DNA of 41,147 nt from Burkholderiales bacterium (GTDB lineage: Bacteria; Pseudomonadota; Gammaproteobacteria; Burkholderiales; Burkholderiaceae_C). The notes below the pieces were generated by a model that saw only the letters and a program-made list of their open reading frames with translations, searched no databases and was not told the origin of the DNA. Position 1 is the stretch's first letter; each line of letters begins with the position of its first letter. Positions 17,734 to 27,570 of this stretch are shown here, piece after piece. Position numbers and translations under genes: made by a program. The stretch is taken from contig JAEKLF010000124.1 of NCBI GenBank assembly GCA_019509985.1, positions 1-41,147 on the forward strand, read 5' to 3'.

Positions 17734-18539
17734 GCCGCATCGCCACCACCTTTGGCCAGCTCAAGGCCAGTGGCCGCAAAGCGTTGATTCCCTTCGTCAC
17801 CGCCGGCGACCCGTATCCTGAATCCACCGTCGATCTGCTCGTCGCGATGGCCGAGGCCGGCGCTGACGTCATCGAACTGGGCGTGCCCTTTTCCGACCCG
17901 ATGGCCGACGGCCCTGTCATCCAGCGCGCGGGTGAGCGGGCCTTGAAGCACGGCATCGGCCTGCGCAAGGTGCTGGGCTTCGTGCGCGAGTTCCGCACGC
18001 GCAATGCGACGACGCCGATGGTGCTGATGGGCTACGCCAACCCGGTCGAGCGCTACGGCCTGGACGCCTTCGTGGCCGATGCCAAGGACGCCGGCGTGGA
18101 CGGCGTGCTGATCGTCGACTACCCGCCCGAGGAGTGCCAGGACTTCGCCGCCAAGCTGCGCGCAGCGGACGTGGACGCGATCTTCCTGCTCGCGCCCACG
18201 TCCACCGAGGCCCGCATGGCCCAGGTTGGCAAGCTCGCCAGCGGCTATGTCTACTACGTGTCGCTGAAGGGCGTGACCGGCGCCGGCCACCTGAACACCG
18301 CGGCCGTGGCCGAGGCCGTGCCGCGCATCCGTCGGCACGTCAGCGTACCGGTGGGTGTGGGCTTCGGCATTCGCGATGGGGCCACGGCACGGGCGGTTGC
18401 CGATGTTTCCGACGCGGTCGTCATCGGCTCCAAGCTCGTTGAATTGCTGGAGCGCGAGCCAGCCGATAATGTCGCCTTGACTGGTGCGGCTTTCATCCGA
18501 GAGATCCGCGCCGCACTCGACACAGCCCACAAGGACTGA
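17730..18539 (+). CDS. trpA: Tryptophan synthase alpha chain
   Basis: This 269-residue TIM-barrel subunit cleaves indole-3-glycerol phosphate and channels indole to TrpB. The catalytic residues fall at the standard numbering, Glu49 (VIELGVPFSDP) and Asp60 (MADGP). The loop 2/loop 6 motifs and GVGFGIRDGATAR phosphate-binding segment are present. Four-base overlap with trpB and 3-nt spacing to accD continue the operon. Confidence 0.98.
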
Positions 18540-18542
18540 CAC

Positions 18543-19415
18543 ATGAGTTGGCTCGACAAACTCCTCCCGCCCAAGATTCAGCAAGGCGACCCCGCCGATC
18601 GCCGCACAGTCCCGGAAGGCCTGTGGATCAAGTGCCCGAGCTGCGAGACGGTGCTCTACAAGACCGACCTGGAGCAGAACATCAATGTCTGCCCCAAGTG
18701 CTCGCACCACCACCGCATCGGCGCGCGCGCACGCCTGGACGCCTTTCTCGACGGTGAAGGCCGCTACGAGATCGGCCAGGAGGTGCTGCCGGTCGACGCG
18801 CTGAAGTTCAAGGACAGCAAGAAGTACCCCGACCGCCTGAAGGAAGCGCTGGAAAACACCGGCGAGACCGACGCGCTGGTCGTCATCGGCGGCGCCGTGA
18901 TGAGCGTGCCCGTCGTCGTGGCCTGCTTCGAGTTCGACTTCATGGGCGGCTCCATGGGCTCGGTCGTCGGCGAGCGCTTCGTGCGCGGCGTCGAGACGGC
19001 CATCGAGCAGAAGACACCCTTCATCTGCTTCACCGCCACCGGCGGCGCGCGGATGCAGGAAGGCCTGCTGAGCCTGATGCAGATGGCCAAGACCAACGCG
19101 TCGCTGACGCGCCTGGCCAAGGCCAAGTTGCCCTACATCAGCGTGCTGACCGACCCGACGATGGGTGGCGTGTCCGCCAGCTTCGCCTTCGTCGGTGACG
19201 TGGTGCTCGCCGAGCCCAAGGCGCTGATCGGCTTTGCCGGCCCGCGCGTCATCGAGAACACCGTGCGCGAGAAGCTGCCTGCCGGCTTCCAGCGCGCCGA
19301 ATTCCTGATGGAGAAGGGCGCCGTCGACATGATCGTGGACCGCCGCCAGCTGCGCGAGACCATCGCCCGCCAGCTCGCCATGTTGCAGCGCCAGAGCGCG
19401 GACGCCGTCGCCTGA
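18543..19415 (+). CDS. accD: Acetyl-CoA carboxylase carboxyltransferase beta subunit
   Basis: This 290-residue subunit transfers CO2 from carboxybiotin to acetyl-CoA in fatty-acid synthesis. An N-terminal zinc ribbon has four cysteines (KCPSCE and VCPKCS). The crotonase-like carboxyltransferase domain follows, with GGSMGSVVGERFVRG, TGGARMQEG and PTMGGVSASFAF. Length is normal. It is the last gene before a strong terminator, so trpFBA-accD form one unit with truA. Confidence 0.98.
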   Translation: MSWLDKLLPPKIQQGDPADRRTVPEGLWIKCPSCETVLYKTDLEQNINVCPKCSHHHRIGARARLDAFLDGEGRYEIGQEVLPVDALKFKDSKKYPDRLKEALENTGETDALVVIGGAVMSVPVVVACFEFDFMGGSMGSVVGERFVRGVETAIEQKTPFICFTATGGARMQEGLLSLMQMAKTNASLTRLAKAKLPYISVLTDPTMGGVSASFAFVGDVVLAEPKALIGFAGPRVIENTVREKLPAGFQRAEFLMEKGAVDMIVDRRQLRETIARQLAMLQRQSADAVA

Positions 19416-19434
19416 CCGTCGCCCGCAACGTGCC

Positions 19435-19467
19435 AAGCCAGGCCCCGTGCCTGGCTTTTGTTTTTTT
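19435..19467 (+). terminator. Terminator after accD
   Basis: AAGCCAGGC-CCCGT-GCCTGGCTT (19435-19457), a 9-bp perfect stem, runs into TTGTTTTTTT. It is 20 nt after the accD stop and 20 nt before folC. It ends the truA-trp-accD transcript. Confidence 0.88.
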
Positions 19468-19487
19468 CTCAGCCATGACGCTCGACC

Positions 19488-20693
19488 ATGAAGCTTGATG
19501 ACTGGCTCGCCCACTGCGAGCGCCTGCACCCCAAGACCATCGACATGACGCTGGACCGCGCGTCCACCGTGCGCGAGCGGTTGGGGCTGGCCTTCGACTG
19601 CCCGACCATCGTCGTCGCCGGCACCAACGGCAAGGGCTCGACCTGCGCGATGCTGGAGTCGATCGCGCTGCAGGCGGGCTACCGCGTGGGTCTCTACATC
19701 AAGCCCCACCTCGTGCACTTCCAGTTCACGACGCTGGCCATCATGCGCCGCCTGCAGCACGAGCCGCTGGACCTCGTCATCCTCGAAGTCGGCCTGGGCG
19801 GCCGGCTGGATGCGGTCAACGTCATCGACGCCGATTGCGCCGTCATCACCAGCATCGACCTCGACCACACCGAGTTTCTCGGCAGCGATCGCGAGAGTGT
19901 CGGTCGCGAGAAGGCCGGCATCATGCGCGCCGGGCGCCCGGTCGTCGTCAGCGACCCGGTGCCGCCGGCCTCGCTGGCCGCACGCGCCGCGGAACTGGGC
20001 GCCGACCTGCGCCAGCTCGGCCGCGACTTCACCTTCAGCGGCGACCGCACGCAATGGCAATGGGCGGGGCGAGCCAAGCGCTTTTCCGGCATGGCGTATC
20101 CGGCGCTGCGCGGCGTGAACCAGCTGCTGAACGCCTCTGGCGTGCTCGCTGCCTTCGAGGCCCTGGCGGATCGCCTGCCCATCAGCGCCCAGGCCGTGCG
20201 CACCGGCCTCGCGCTTGTCGAGTTGCCCGGCCGCTTCCAGGTGCTGGCCGGCCAGCCCGCCGTCGTGCTGGACGTCGCCCACAACCCGCATGCCGTCGCC
20301 GCGCTGGCGCAGAACCTCGACCAGATGGGCTTCTTCCCGCACACGCATGCCGTTTTCGGCGCGATGGCCGACAAGGACCTGGCCGGCATCCTCGGGCGCA
20401 TTGCGCCTCTGGTGGACGTCTGGCATTTCACCGATCTGCCCATCCCACGTGCCGCCACCGCCAACGAGCTTCAGGCGGCCTTCCTCGGTGCTGGCTTGAA
20501 GACGCCACCGGACCTGGCGACGCACACCCATGCCAATCCCCTTGAAGCCCTGCATGCCGCAGCGGCCGGGGCGACTGCGGCCGATAGAATCCTCGTCTTC
20601 GGTTCCTTCTACACCGTGGGTGGGGTGCTGCAGCAGGGCCTGCCCCGCGTGACTGCCGGCGCCGCCGAGTCCAAACCCTCCACCTTCCACTGA
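19488..20693 (+). CDS. folC: Dihydrofolate synthase / folylpolyglutamate synthase
   Basis: This 401-residue Mur-ligase-fold enzyme adds glutamate to dihydropteroate and to folates. The P-loop is VAGTNGKGSTCAMLE, and LEVGLGGRLDAVNV, SIDLDHTEFLG and the C-terminal VLDVAHNPHAV motif are characteristic. Length is slightly short of E. coli FolC. It opens a new transcript after the accD terminator, followed by the SPOR gene 16 nt later. Confidence 0.96.
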   Translation: MKLDDWLAHCERLHPKTIDMTLDRASTVRERLGLAFDCPTIVVAGTNGKGSTCAMLESIALQAGYRVGLYIKPHLVHFQFTTLAIMRRLQHEPLDLVILEVGLGGRLDAVNVIDADCAVITSIDLDHTEFLGSDRESVGREKAGIMRAGRPVVVSDPVPPASLAARAAELGADLRQLGRDFTFSGDRTQWQWAGRAKRFSGMAYPALRGVNQLLNASGVLAAFEALADRLPISAQAVRTGLALVELPGRFQVLAGQPAVVLDVAHNPHAVAALAQNLDQMGFFPHTHAVFGAMADKDLAGILGRIAPLVDVWHFTDLPIPRAATANELQAAFLGAGLKTPPDLATHTHANPLEALHAAAAGATAADRILVFGSFYTVGGVLQQGLPRVTAGAAESKPSTFH

Positions 20694-20709
20694 GTCAGCG
20701 ACGCCGTCG

Positions 20710-21498
20710 ATGGGCCTGTTTTCCTTCCTCAAGCGCGACGAGGCTGCCGCGGCGGCCCCCAAGAAATCGGCCCGCTCCGGCGCCAAGGCCGCGGCCGCCG
20801 ACGACGTGCAGGTGCTGCGCATCCGCGCCCGGCGCCGCCTCATCGGCGCGGCCGTGCTGGTGGCGGCCGGTGTCGTCGGCTTCCCGTTGATCTTCGAGAC
20901 CCAGCCGCGGCCGATTCCGGTCGACCTGCCCATCGAGATCCCGCGCAAGGAGACCGCGCCGCTGCTGGCCGTGCCGACGCGCGAGCCGCTGGCCCAGCCC
21001 ACCGCGCCGGAGCCCACGCCCGAGCCCGCCGCGACCGTGGCCAGCACGCCGGCGCCGGTCGAGGCCAAGGTGGTCCAGAAGCCTGCGGAGAAGCTTGCTG
21101 AAAAGCCGGTCGAGAAGGCCGTCGACAAGCCACCCGTCAAGGTCGCCGAAAAGTCCGTTGAAAAGCCGGCCGACAAGCCCGCTGACAAAGCCAAGCCCCG
21201 TGGCAACGACGGCGCTCGCGCCCAGGCGTTGCTGGAAGGCAAGGAGGCGTCTGCCAATGCCGTGGCGGCCGGGCGCTTCATCGTGCAGGTGGGTGCCTTC
21301 GCCGAAAACAAGGCGGCGCAGGACGTGCGCCTCAAGGTCGAGAAGCTCGGCCTCAAGACCTATGCCCAGGCCGTGGACACGGCCGACGGCCATCGCGTGC
21401 GCGTGCGCCTCGGGCCGTTTGCCAGCCGCGACGAAGCCGAGCGGGCGGCCGCCAAGCTCAAGAGCGCCGGCCTGCCCGGCGCCATCCTGACGTTGTGA
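20710..21498 (+). CDS. SPOR-domain membrane protein (DedD-like)
   Basis: This 262-residue bitopic protein binds denuded septal peptidoglycan through its C-terminal SPOR domain (about residues 193-262: FIVQVGAFAENKAAQDVRLKVEK ... RVRVRLGPFASRDEAERAAAKL). One membrane helix lies near residues 45-60 (LIGAAVLVAAGVVGFPLIF). The periplasmic linker (about 85-165) has imperfect repeats of EKPxxK/DKPxxK type, likely an extended spacer. Position between folC and cvpA matches dedD in other proteobacteria. A cell-division role is inferred from the family. Confidence 0.9.
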   Translation: MGLFSFLKRDEAAAAAPKKSARSGAKAAAADDVQVLRIRARRRLIGAAVLVAAGVVGFPLIFETQPRPIPVDLPIEIPRKETAPLLAVPTREPLAQPTAPEPTPEPAATVASTPAPVEAKVVQKPAEKLAEKPVEKAVDKPPVKVAEKSVEKPADKPADKAKPRGNDGARAQALLEGKEASANAVAAGRFIVQVGAFAENKAAQDVRLKVEKLGLKTYAQAVDTADGHRVRVRLGPFASRDEAERAAAKLKSAGLPGAILTL

Positions 21499-21507
21499 GC
21501 GGCGCAA

Positions 21508-22050
21508 ATGGACATCGCACTGAGCTGGGTCGACCTCGCACTGGCGGCGGTGCTGCTGATCTCCGTCGGCATCGGCCTGTGGCGCGGCCTTGTCTTCGAG
21601 GTGATGTCGCTGGCGGGCTGGGTGGTGGCCTATTTCGCCGCATCGCCGCTCGCGCCGGTCGTGGAAGAGATGCTGCCCGCTTCGACTGTGAGCAAGTTCG
21701 GCCCCGCCGTGCTGCATGTCGTCACGCTGGCCATCGCCTTTTTCTTCGTGCTGATCGTCTGGAGCCTGGCCTCGCGTCTGGTCAAGGCGTTGATCCATGC
21801 CACGCCGTTGTCTGTGGTGGACCGCCTGGGCGGTGCCGGCTTCGGCGCGTTGCGCGGCGTCTTCATCGCCTTGCTGCTGGTGCTGGTCATCGGCGCCTCG
21901 CCGCTGGCCGAATCGTCCACTTGGCAGGCCTCGCGCGCTGCCCCGGTGCTGAGCGGCGTGCTGCGCGACGCCGCGCCGCTGCTGCCTGAACCCGTTGCCC
22001 GCTTTGTTTCCCGCTCGATGACCCCATCTGAGACGGAATCGCCTGAATAG
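21508..22050 (+). CDS. cvpA: CvpA-family membrane protein
   Basis: This 180-residue protein has four hydrophobic segments (about residues 8-25, 30-48, 68-90 and 105-130), matching the CvpA family. The first begins SWVDLALAAVLLISVGIGLWRG. E. coli CvpA is needed for colicin V production and envelope robustness; its biochemical function is not settled. It lies 9 nt after the SPOR gene and 20 nt before purF, the usual cvpA-purF arrangement. Confidence 0.93.
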   Translation: MDIALSWVDLALAAVLLISVGIGLWRGLVFEVMSLAGWVVAYFAASPLAPVVEEMLPASTVSKFGPAVLHVVTLAIAFFFVLIVWSLASRLVKALIHATPLSVVDRLGGAGFGALRGVFIALLLVLVIGASPLAESSTWQASRAAPVLSGVLRDAAPLLPEPVARFVSRSMTPSETESPE

Positions 22051-22070
22051 ACTGACCAAGGACCCTCGCC

Positions 22071-23585
<1,515 letters not shown>

Positions 23586-23589
23586 TGTC

Positions 23590-24828
23590 ATGAGCGAAGA
23601 AGCCCGTCGCATCGCCCGCGCCACGCTGCCTGAGGGCCTGCGCCCCGAGACACTGGCCGTGCGCACTGCGCTGGCACCCAGCCAGCATGGCGAGAACTCC
23701 GAGGCGCTGTTCCTGACCAGCGCTTATGTGCAGCCCGACGCCGAGACCTCGGCGCAGCGCTTCGCGAACTCCGAGGACTTCACCTACTCGCGCACCAGCA
23801 ATCCCACCGTGCGCAGCCTGGAGGCCCGCCTGGCGGCAATGGAGGGCACCGAGGCGGCCATCGCCACGTCCACTGGCATGAGCGCCATCCTGCTGCTCGG
23901 CATGGGCGTGCTGAAGGCTGGCGACCACGTCATCTGCTCGCGCTCGGTGTTCGGCTCGACGATCAACCTCTTCGCCAAGGAGTTCGCCAAGTTCGGTGTC
24001 GAGACGACGTTCGTCTCGCAGACCGACCTGGCCGACTGGCGCGCGGCCATCAAGCCGACGACCAAGCTCTTCTTCGCCGAGACGCCGACCAATCCACTGA
24101 CCGAGGTCTGCGATATCCGCGCGCTGGCCGACCTGGCGCACGACGCTGGCGCCGTCCTCGCCGTCGACAACACCTACTCGACGCCGGCGCTGCAACGCCC
24201 GACCGAGATGGGCGCGGACATCGTCATGCACTCGGCCACCAAGTACATGGACGGCCAGGGCCGCGTGATGGCCGGTGCGCTGTGCGGGTCTAGCAAGTGG
24301 ATCCGCGACGTGTTCGGCCCCATCCTGCGCACCGTCGGCATGACGCTGGCGCCCTTCAACGCCTGGGTCGTGTTGAAGGGGCTGGAGACGCTGTCGCTGC
24401 GCATGAAGGCGCAGAGCGAACAGGCGCTGGCCGTCGCGCTGTGGCTGCAGGCCCAGCCCGAGATCGACCAGGTCTATTACCCCTCGCTCGCCTCCCACCC
24501 CCAGCACGATCTCGCCATGCGCCAGCAGAGCGGGCAGGGCGGTGCGGTGCTGTCCTTCGACCTGCGTGCCGACACGCCGGAAGCCGCCCGCGCCGCTGCC
24601 TTCCACGTCATCGACAGTACCCGCGTGCTGTCCATCGCCACCAACCTCGGCGATACGAAATCCATCATCACCCATCCCGCCACGACCTCGCACGGCCGCC
24701 TCACCGAGGTGCAGCGCCAGGCCGCCGGCATCGGCCAGGGCCTGATCCGCCTGTCCGTGGGCCTCGAGCATGTCGATGACATCACCGACGACCTGCTGCG
24801 TGGCCTCTCCACCTTGACCACCCGATGA
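23590..24828 (+). CDS. metZ: O-succinylhomoserine sulfhydrylase
   Basis: This 412-residue PLP enzyme of the Cys/Met-metabolism family makes homocysteine directly from O-succinylhomoserine and sulfide. The PLP lysine lies in MHSATKYMDGQGRVMAG, and YSRTSNPTV and FFAETPTNP are family motifs. The sulfhydrylase assignment over cystathionine gamma-synthase rests on the purF-metZ linkage typical of beta-proteobacteria and Pseudomonas. The ATG at 23590 begins 4 nt after purF; a longer reading into purF is unlikely. It overlaps gltX by 4 nt. Confidence 0.93.
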   Translation: MSEEARRIARATLPEGLRPETLAVRTALAPSQHGENSEALFLTSAYVQPDAETSAQRFANSEDFTYSRTSNPTVRSLEARLAAMEGTEAAIATSTGMSAILLLGMGVLKAGDHVICSRSVFGSTINLFAKEFAKFGVETTFVSQTDLADWRAAIKPTTKLFFAETPTNPLTEVCDIRALADLAHDAGAVLAVDNTYSTPALQRPTEMGADIVMHSATKYMDGQGRVMAGALCGSSKWIRDVFGPILRTVGMTLAPFNAWVVLKGLETLSLRMKAQSEQALAVALWLQAQPEIDQVYYPSLASHPQHDLAMRQQSGQGGAVLSFDLRADTPEAARAAAFHVIDSTRVLSIATNLGDTKSIITHPATTSHGRLTEVQRQAAGIGQGLIRLSVGLEHVDDITDDLLRGLSTLTTR

Positions 24829-26225
24829 GTTCCTTCGACAAGATCCGTACGCGCATCGCGCCGTCGCCAACCGGTTTCCTGCACCTGGGCACGGCCCGCA
24901 CCGCGCTGTACTCCTGGGCTTACGCCCGCCACCATGGCGGCGAGTTCGTGCTGCGCATCGAGGACACCGACGTCGCCCGCTCCACGCAGGACTCGGTCGA
25001 CCAGATCATTGCCGCGATGAACTGGCTGGGCCTGAACTACGACGAGGGCCCGATCTACCAGATGCAGCGCCTGGACCGCTACACGGCCGTCATCGGGCAG
25101 CTGATCGCCGCCGGCAAGGCCTACCGCTGCTACGCCACGCCCGAGGAACTCGACGCCATGCGCGAAGCCCAGCGCGCCCGTGGCGAGAAGACGCTGTACG
25201 ACCGCCGCTGGCGCCCTGAGCCCGGCAAGACGCTGCCGACGCCGCCCGAAGGCGTGAAGCCGGTGGTCCGCTTCGCCAATCCGGTCGACGGCGATGTCAC
25301 CTGGCACGATCTCGTGAAGGGTGACATCACGATCAACAACCGCGAGATCGACGACCTCATCATCGCCCGCACCGACGGCGTGCCGACCTACAACTTCGCC
25401 GTCGTCGTCGACGACTGGGACATGCGCATCAGCCACGTCTTCCGCGGCGACGAACACGTCAACAACACGCCCTGGCAGATCAACATCTTCAACGCGCTGG
25501 GCGCGCCATTGCCGTCCTTCGGCCATTTGCCCATCATCCTGGGCGACGACGGCCTGAAGCTCTCCAAGCGCCGCGGCGCCGTCAGCGTGATGGACTATGC
25601 CGCTAATGGCTATCTGCCCGAGGCAATGCTGAACTACCTGGCCCGCCTGGGCTGGAGCCATGGTGACGACGAACTGTTCTCGGCCGAGCAGATGGTGAGT
25701 TGGTTCGACGGCGCCCACCTGTCCAAGAGCCCCGCGCAGTGGGATCCGGCCAAGTTGGACTGGGTCAATGGCCACTACGTGAAGCAGATCGACGAAGGGC
25801 GACTTGCCGGACTTGTCGTCGGGCAACTGGCGGCCAAGGGCATTGCCGTGACGACGGAAGAGGTGCTGCCCAAGGTGGGTTTGTTCAAGGATCGCTGCGC
25901 CACGGCGGCGGTGCTGGCCGATTGGATTGCGATGTATTTCGCGCCTGTGGCTCCAAGCACCGAGGATCTGTCGGCCCATGTCACGGAAGCGGTGCGCCCG
26001 GCGTTGTCCGCGCTGGCCGAGCGTCTTTCCGCGCTGACGGAATGGACCAAGGCGAGCATCCAGCAAGCCTTGAAGGAGACGCTCACTGCGACCGGACTGA
26101 AGATGCCGCAACTCGCGGTGCCGGTGCGCGTCGTGGTGTGCGGACGAACCCAGACGCCGTCGCTGGATGCCGTGCTTGAGCAGTTCGATCAGAAAAAAGT
26201 CCTCGAGCGCTTGCATTCGGTCTGA
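24825..26225 (+). CDS. gltX: Glutamyl-tRNA synthetase
   Basis: This 466-residue class I synthetase charges tRNA-Glu. The HIGH-type motif appears as PSPTGFLHLGTARTAL and the KMSKS-type motif as LKLSKRRGAVSV. Length is normal. The gene overlaps metZ by 4 nt and is followed by tRNA genes that include two copies of its own substrate, tRNA-Glu. A likely tRNA promoter begins inside its last codons. Confidence 0.97.
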   Translation: MSSFDKIRTRIAPSPTGFLHLGTARTALYSWAYARHHGGEFVLRIEDTDVARSTQDSVDQIIAAMNWLGLNYDEGPIYQMQRLDRYTAVIGQLIAAGKAYRCYATPEELDAMREAQRARGEKTLYDRRWRPEPGKTLPTPPEGVKPVVRFANPVDGDVTWHDLVKGDITINNREIDDLIIARTDGVPTYNFAVVVDDWDMRISHVFRGDEHVNNTPWQINIFNALGAPLPSFGHLPIILGDDGLKLSKRRGAVSVMDYAANGYLPEAMLNYLARLGWSHGDDELFSAEQMVSWFDGAHLSKSPAQWDPAKLDWVNGHYVKQIDEGRLAGLVVGQLAAKGIAVTTEEVLPKVGLFKDRCATAAVLADWIAMYFAPVAPSTEDLSAHVTEAVRPALSALAERLSALTEWTKASIQQALKETLTATGLKMPQLAVPVRVVVCGRTQTPSLDAVLEQFDQKKVLERLHSV

Positions 26226-26240
26226 ATTTCGTCATATACT
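26211..26240 (+). promoter_or_regulatory. Sigma-70-type promoter for the tRNA cluster
   Basis: TTGCAT (26211-26216), an 18-nt spacer and TATACT (26235-26240) give a plausible promoter with the -35 inside the 3' end of gltX. Transcription would start near 26247, about 70 nt before tRNA-Ala. The hairpin GCGGC-GCAA-GCCGC in the leader could aid processing. Confidence 0.5.
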
Positions 26241-26316
26241 CTTGGTCTCGCTTGAACAGCGCGATTGATACGAAGTCAAAGCGGCGCAAGCCGCAAAAGA
26301 TAGAGTTGAAAATCAC

Positions 26317-26392
<76 letters not shown>

Positions 26393-26444
26393 TTTAAATC
26401 AGGTGATTTATTTGGCGGCGCGCAGTTCAAGTCGCGAAGGTTTA

Positions 26445-26520
26445 GTCCCCTTCGTCTAGAGGCCTAGGACACCACCCTTTCACGGTGATTACAGGGGTTC
26501 GAATCCCCTAGGGGACGCCA
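26445..26520 (+). tRNA. tRNA-Glu (TTC), copy 1
   Basis: A 76-nt cloverleaf with acceptor GTCCCCT/AGGGGAC, anticodon loop containing TTC (CCCTTTCACGG), T-arm AGGGGTTCGAATCCCCT and encoded CCA. It is identical over its full length to copy 2 at 26728-26803. Confidence 0.97.
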
Positions 26521-26572
26521 AGTTTGATGAGCTTGGGTGTCGTTGCAAGACGATGCCGAATTCATCCCACGC

Positions 26573-26649
26573 GGAGTGGTAGTTCAGTTGGTTAGAATAC
26601 CGGCCTGTCACGCCGGGGGTCGCGGGTTCGAGCCCCGTCCACTCCGCCA
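26573..26649 (+). tRNA. tRNA-Asp (GTC), copy 1
   Basis: A 77-nt cloverleaf with acceptor GGAGTGG/CCACTCC, anticodon stem CCGGC/GCCGG around CTGTCAC (anticodon GTC), T-arm CGCGGGTTCGAGCCCCG and encoded CCA. It is identical to copy 2 at 26885-26961. Confidence 0.97.
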
Positions 26650-26676
26650 AGGATTCGATCGGGTTCGTCCGATAAG

Positions 26677-26708
26677 CAAACGGCCAATTCGTTGGCCGTT
26701 TGTTTTTT
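26677..26708 (+). terminator. Terminator between the two Glu-Asp copies
   Basis: CAAACGGCCAA-TTCG-TTGGCCGTTTG is a perfect 11-bp stem with a UUCG-type tetraloop, followed by TTTTTT (26703-26708). It would end transcription after tRNA-Asp copy 1 and leave copy 2 dependent on readthrough or on its own promoter, which I could not identify in the 19 nt that remain. Confidence 0.88.
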
Positions 26709-26727
26709 GAGTTTGATTTGTGAGTTT

Positions 26728-26803
26728 GTCCCCTTCGTCTAGAGGCCTAGGACACCACCCTTTCACGGTGATTACAGGGGTTCGAATCCCCTAGGGGACG
26801 CCA
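26728..26803 (+). tRNA. tRNA-Glu (TTC), copy 2
   Basis: It is identical to copy 1 (26445-26520). It lies 19 nt after the T-run of the preceding terminator. Confidence 0.97.
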
Positions 26804-26884
26804 CTTTTGGCAATCCCGTCGCAAGACGGACAAGTTTGATGCGGCTTGCGAATATCGAGAGATACTCGGAATCTCATCCCACAC

Positions 26885-26961
26885 GGAGTGGTAGTTCAGT
26901 TGGTTAGAATACCGGCCTGTCACGCCGGGGGTCGCGGGTTCGAGCCCCGTCCACTCCGCCA
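26885..26961 (+). tRNA. tRNA-Asp (GTC), copy 2
   Basis: It is identical to copy 1 (26573-26649). The spacer from tRNA-Glu is 81 nt, against 52 nt in copy 1; the spacers share AAGTTTGATG and CATCCCAC and contain a hairpin CCGTC-GCAA-GACGG that may guide processing. Confidence 0.97.
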
Positions 26962-26969
26962 GAAATAGC

Positions 26970-27005
26970 AATGCGCCGAAACCCTCGCGGGTTCGGCGCA
27001 TTTTT
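26970..27005 (+). terminator. Terminator after the tRNA cluster
   Basis: AATGCGCCGAAACCC and GGGTTCGGCGCATT pair around TCGC with one bulged A, followed by a T run to 27005. It closes the tRNA cluster. It also lies just downstream of the convergent small gene at 27029-27277. Confidence 0.85.
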
Positions 27006-27028
27006 GTTGATGGGCTGAGTTTGAGTAT

Positions 27029-27277
27029 TCAGGAAACGCCGCGGACAGGAGCGGGCGCCGTGCCGGCGTCGTCATTGCCGCCATTGCCATGAGCCTGGGG
27101 TCCTGCTGCGGCCGGGCGCGGCTCGGGCGGAGTCGTGCGCGGCGCCTCGCTGGGGCTGCGCTTGCCGCTGACGACGAGCCTGGCCAACTTGACGACCTCA
27201 CTGGCCTCGGCCGGCAAGCCGCCAGCCACGAGACCCAGCGCCAAACCGAGGCCCATCCATCCCTTAAGTCGCAACAT
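27029..27277 (-). CDS. Small exported hypothetical protein (82 aa)
   Basis: This 82-residue product has a convincing signal peptide (MLRLKGWMGLGLALGLVAGG, cleavage after AEA near residue 25). A short motif EVVKLARLVVSGKRSP follows, then a proline-, alanine- and glycine-rich tail with no predicted fold. The VVxGKR segment resembles the opening strand of TonB-dependent receptor plugs and, as I recall, small secreted proteins of related Burkholderiales; no function follows. The ATG at 27277 has AGGAG 8 nt upstream. A hairpin GCCTCGC-CGCTT-GCGAGGC (27289-27307) abuts that ribosome binding site. A longer in-frame start at 27328 is less likely. Confidence 0.68.
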   Translation of the reverse strand: MLRLKGWMGLGLALGLVAGGLPAEASEVVKLARLVVSGKRSPSEAPRTTPPEPRPAAAGPQAHGNGGNDDAGTAPAPVRGVS

Positions 27278-27410
27278 CTCTGGCTCCTGCCTCGCAAGCG
27301 GCGAGGCACGCTTTGCAGTGTTCAGCAAGCGGGTCGGTCAAACCAGCGTCGAGCGACGAATTGCGCTTTCCGGGGGCTGAATTGCAGTTGGCGGCGTGCG
27401 GCCTTGCCGC

Positions 27411-27439
27411 CAAAAAGCAAAACGGGCCCCAGGGGCCCG
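27411..27439 (-). terminator. Terminator after tRNA-Ser
   Basis: On the minus strand CGGGCC-CCTGG-GGCCCG (27439-27423) is followed by TTTTGCTTTTTG. It lies 9 nt after the tRNA-Ser 3' end. Confidence 0.85.
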
Positions 27440-27447
27440 ATCGTGCT

Positions 27448-27538
<91 letters not shown>

Positions 27539-27550
27539 TGCAAGCCTGCC

Positions 27551-27556
27551 ATCATA
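27551..27556 (-). promoter_or_regulatory. -10 element of tRNA-Ser
   Basis: TATGAT on the minus strand matches the sigma-70 -10 consensus at 5 of 6 positions and lies 12 nt before the tRNA 5' end. No good -35 is visible at 16-18 nt. Confidence 0.4.
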
Positions 27557-27570
27557 ACCCATGGCCGAGC

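Noticed and set aside
20990..21200. Repeat-rich segment resembling a small direct-repeat array.
   Set aside because: It encodes the EKP/DKP periplasmic linker of the SPOR protein; unit length is irregular and there are no spacers as in CRISPR.
26521..26884. Direct repeats around the tRNA genes as possible phage attachment sites.
   Set aside because: The repeated sequence is whole identical tRNA genes; there is no integrase or foreign DNA between them.
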